From Lepidostoma basale (taxonomy: Eukaryota > Arthropoda > Insecta > Trichoptera > Lepidostomatidae), in assembly GCA_022606425.2 (NCBI GenBank), contig JAHDVF020000009.1:1427501-1491500 (forward strand): a DNA stretch of 64,000 nt, read 5' to 3'. Every line of letters begins with the position of its first letter. Position 1 is the stretch's first letter. The position numbers and the translations under genes were made by a program. The notes below the pieces were generated by a model. The model saw only the letters and a list, made by a program, of their open reading frames with translations, searched no databases and was not told the origin of the DNA. Positions 63,491 through 64,000 of this stretch are shown here, piece by piece.

Positions 63491-64000
63491 ATTTTTTTTT
63501 TAAATATATATATTTAATTCTATCCCTATGATGACGTAGCGATGCTATCTCAAAATAAATGCTATATTTTTGTGATGCTTTGTCATTATTATAAAGCTGT
63601 TATTTCGCTGGGAATGAATCTTTGTGATAAAATCGTTCATTTGTTTATAAATGATTGATCTATTTGTTTGATTGATGATGGAATAAATTTGAAAATATAC
63701 CGTGGCTATGGATTTGAACTCGAATGAGGAGCGTGGGCGGGATGTTCTGCATATGAATTCAAACATAAAACTTTTATATTCGTTTGTCGAGAGACAGTAT
63801 TCCATTATGGGTATTGGGATCGTGATGTACGTACCGGTCTTAATACCCTGGATTTATTTCCATGCAATATTTTTTCGATGACTAAAACTAATTTGATTAA
63901 TAATTAATTTTAATTATTGCATTATAATTTTGCTGAGGAATCTCCGAAATTCTCTTATATTAGTGTATCCTATTGAGTAAAATACTTGAGTCTGATTGTT
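63491..64000. other. AT-rich, nothing recognised
   Basis: No repeat match or credible coding frame. Confidence 0.3.

Overview
The window looks like a gene-poor, AT-rich piece of an insect nuclear genome, intergenic or a very long intron. Lepidoptera or a near relative is my best guess from the repertoire (mariner, BEL/Pao, many 5'-truncated LINE tails, TTAA-flanked piggyBac-type elements, a tRNA-headed SINE), but this is inference. I found no convincing host exon, rRNA or functional tRNA gene. The only sizeable coding regions belong to transposons. There is no operon-like organisation.

Layout. 1-9 kb: palindromic repeats, and a dead mariner inserted in a palindromic MITE. 9-31 kb: LINE tails in both orientations, more hairpin repeats, a hAT transposase remnant (about 19.6-20.3 kb), a piggyBac-type MITE and a mariner with an uninterrupted transposase (26.8-28.0 kb). 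31.7-39.5 kb: a very young 7.7-kb BEL/Pao LTR retrotransposon on the minus strand. Its 765-bp LTRs differ at one position, it has a 5-bp target duplication, a tRNA-Tyr-type primer-binding site and a polypurine tract. It sits inside a palindromic MITE that also holds a second small TIR element. 39.9-64 kb: LINE fragments, some nested, a SINE, a second TTAA element, a hAT MITE and further hairpins.

Most interesting signal. Many unrelated-looking palindromic repeats share one core: CTGANGA, a variable short stem, CGAAAC, two or so bases, then GTC. This matches the catalytic core of hammerhead ribozymes with a diminished stem III, a class known from Penelope-like retroelements. In the best copies the flanks pair as stem I with different sequences in different families (ACAC/GTGT, TTCTC/GAGAA, CAGT/GCTG). 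That is covariation rather than simple shared sequence. Several are inverted dimers, so both strands carry the motif. I propose that the hairpins are non-autonomous, ribozyme-bearing elements related to Penelope-like termini. All copies carry an extra nucleotide before stem II, so activity needs testing.

Most parts do not work together as pathways. The interplay is insertional nesting: MITE hit by mariner, MITE hit by BEL and a small TIR element, LINE hit by two other LINEs, LINE hit by a hAT MITE. This gives a relative age order. A few GC-richer, non-repetitive pockets in the AT-rich background (for example 13.3-13.9, 30.9-31.1, 46.7-46.9, 54.4-54.6 and 58.2-58.4 kb) are possible conserved non-coding elements.
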